A DNA stretch of 64,000 nt from NCBI GenBank assembly GCA_000024525.1, contig CP001769.1, forward strand, positions 5,551,001 to 5,615,000, given 5' to 3'. Within the stretch, counting starts at the first letter, position 1. Every line of letters starts with the position of its first letter. This stretch comes from Spirosoma linguale DSM 74 (lineage in GTDB: Bacteria; Bacteroidota; Bacteroidia; Cytophagales; Spirosomataceae). This document shows, piece after piece, positions 63,088-64,000 of this stretch. Below the pieces are notes generated by a model. The model was not told where the DNA came from. It saw nothing but the letters and a program-made list of their open reading frames with translations, and did no database searches. The position numbers and the translations under genes are program-made.

Positions 63088-63229
63088 GAAGGAGGTAGGA
63101 GCGAGGATGTAGGAGTTGCTGACCGCACCGCAGCCGCGGACGGTCGGCGGACCGGCATACAATGCCGCCGGATGACTCCTACCTCCTCGCTTCTAACTTC
63201 TAACTCCTAGTACTCGCTCCTAACTCCTA
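63088..63229. repeat. Composite inverted repeat after permease 12
   Basis: AGGAGGTAGGAGCGAGGA-type left arm, 48-bp core 63111-63158 in the opposite orientation to the copy after permease 11, then GCCGCCGGATGAC and a CTCCTACCTCCTCGCTTC right arm. Confidence 0.75.
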
Positions 63230-63237
63230 CATACTCA

Positions 63238-64000
63238 TGTTAAAAAGCTATCTCACCACCGCCCTGCGCGCGCTGAAGCGCAACTGGAGTTACTCCACCA
63301 TCAATGTGCTGGGCCTGACGCTCAGCCTTGCCTGCTGCCTGCTTTTGTTTCTGGCCATTCGCTATGAACTGAGCTTCGACCGGCACAATACGCACGCGGA
63401 TCAAACCTATCGGCTGATTTCATCCAGTAAAAAGTCGAACAGCGACCGCTGGCAGGTCGGTATGCCACTGCCTGCGTTACCCGCCCTGCGGAATGATTTT
63501 CCAGCCCTGAAACACGATGTTACGATGGTGTACCGAGTGGCGAATGTGGTTGTCAGTGTGCGCGGGAAAACCAATGCAGCGACCAAAAAATTTCAGGAGG
63601 GCGATGGCGTCATTGCCTTCGCCGAACCCGAATACTTCCGTCTGTTCGATTACACCTGGAAACGTGGCAGCCCGCAAACATCCCTCAACAACCCTAATAC
63701 CGTTGTTCTGAGCGAGGGAATGGCCGAAAAATATTTTGGCGCAGGTAACCCGATTGGCAAAACGCTACGGCTCGAAAACAAGACGGATTTCGTGGTAACG
63801 GGTGTCGTGCAGGAGCCATCTGCCACCACCAGCCTGCCCTTTAGCGTCCTATTATCGTTCTCCTCCCTGAAACAGTTCGGGGCCAGCACCAACTGGGACG
63901 ATTGGCAATCAACATACGGGGGCGCACAAATCTACCTGAAGCTGCCCAACGCGCCCGCCGATCAGCCGATGGCCGCAGCGCAGATGGACAAACAACTGGT
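63238..64000 (+). CDS. FtsX/MacB-family ABC permease 13, cut by the window edge
   Basis: 254 codons from the ATG at 63238 to the edge, open throughout. It starts MLKSYLTTALRALKRNWSYS, then ACCLLLFLAIRYELSFDRHNTHADQTYRLI. The N-terminal helix and most of the first periplasmic domain are present (EYFRLFDYTWKRGSPQTSLN, AEKYFGAGNPIGKTLRL). It is closely related to permease 10 throughout, including the FAEPEYFRLFDY segment. The rest lies to the right of the window, so the array continues beyond it. Confidence 0.9.

Overview
The window looks like a chromosomal segment of a Bacteroidota bacterium, most likely a Cytophagales member such as Spirosoma. This is inferred from a type IX secretion C-terminal sorting domain, AraC-fused hybrid kinases, TAnnTTTG-like promoter boxes, scarce Shine-Dalgarno sites and very many 800-residue FtsX/MacB-type permeases. 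I could run no search, so the genus is a guess. By eye, most genes have a moderate-to-high GC content. The first gene, the ATPase/DUF4276 pair and two of the Uma2 genes look more AT-rich.

Positions 1-9780 hold a Toprim-domain protein cut off from its context at the window edge. A minus-strand group follows: acyl-ACP desaturase, sensor kinase and ceramidase-family protein. Then come an acyltransferase (PlsC type), a coiled-coil protein, a sigma-54-type response regulator and a family-39 glycosyltransferase. From 10068 to the right edge runs an unusual array: one MacA-like adaptor and one MacB/LolD-like ATPase, then 13 FtsX-family permeases, all on the plus strand (12 complete, one cut by the edge), plus a decayed permease tail. 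No other ABC ATPase of transport type occurs in the window, so the permeases probably share this ATPase or use ATPases encoded elsewhere.

The array is interrupted by several blocks. One is an IS5-type element, itself split by an IS110-type element with a candidate bridge RNA region (23558-25903). Another is a block with a six-PAS kinase, a GlcG-like protein, a formaldehyde dehydrogenase, relic genes, a REC protein, a REC-kinase-REC-AraC hybrid and a secreted beta-helix protein (28374-39605). The others are a pair of Uma2 genes, a DUF5916 outer-membrane protein, and an ATPase/DUF4276 pair that resembles defence modules.

Three patterns tie the array together. (1) The same regulatory module, GTCCG-N4-CGGACAC followed 54-55 bp later by GG-N10-GGCA, lies before the adaptor operon and again before the permease at 50522. 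This suggests control by the nearby NtrC-type regulator. (2) Three permeases have a Uma2-family gene divergently placed 36-44 bp upstream, with a shared 15-bp leader motif, as if a two-gene cassette had been duplicated. (3) Nearly every permease stop codon is followed within about 25 bp by a palindrome from one of a few repeated classes.
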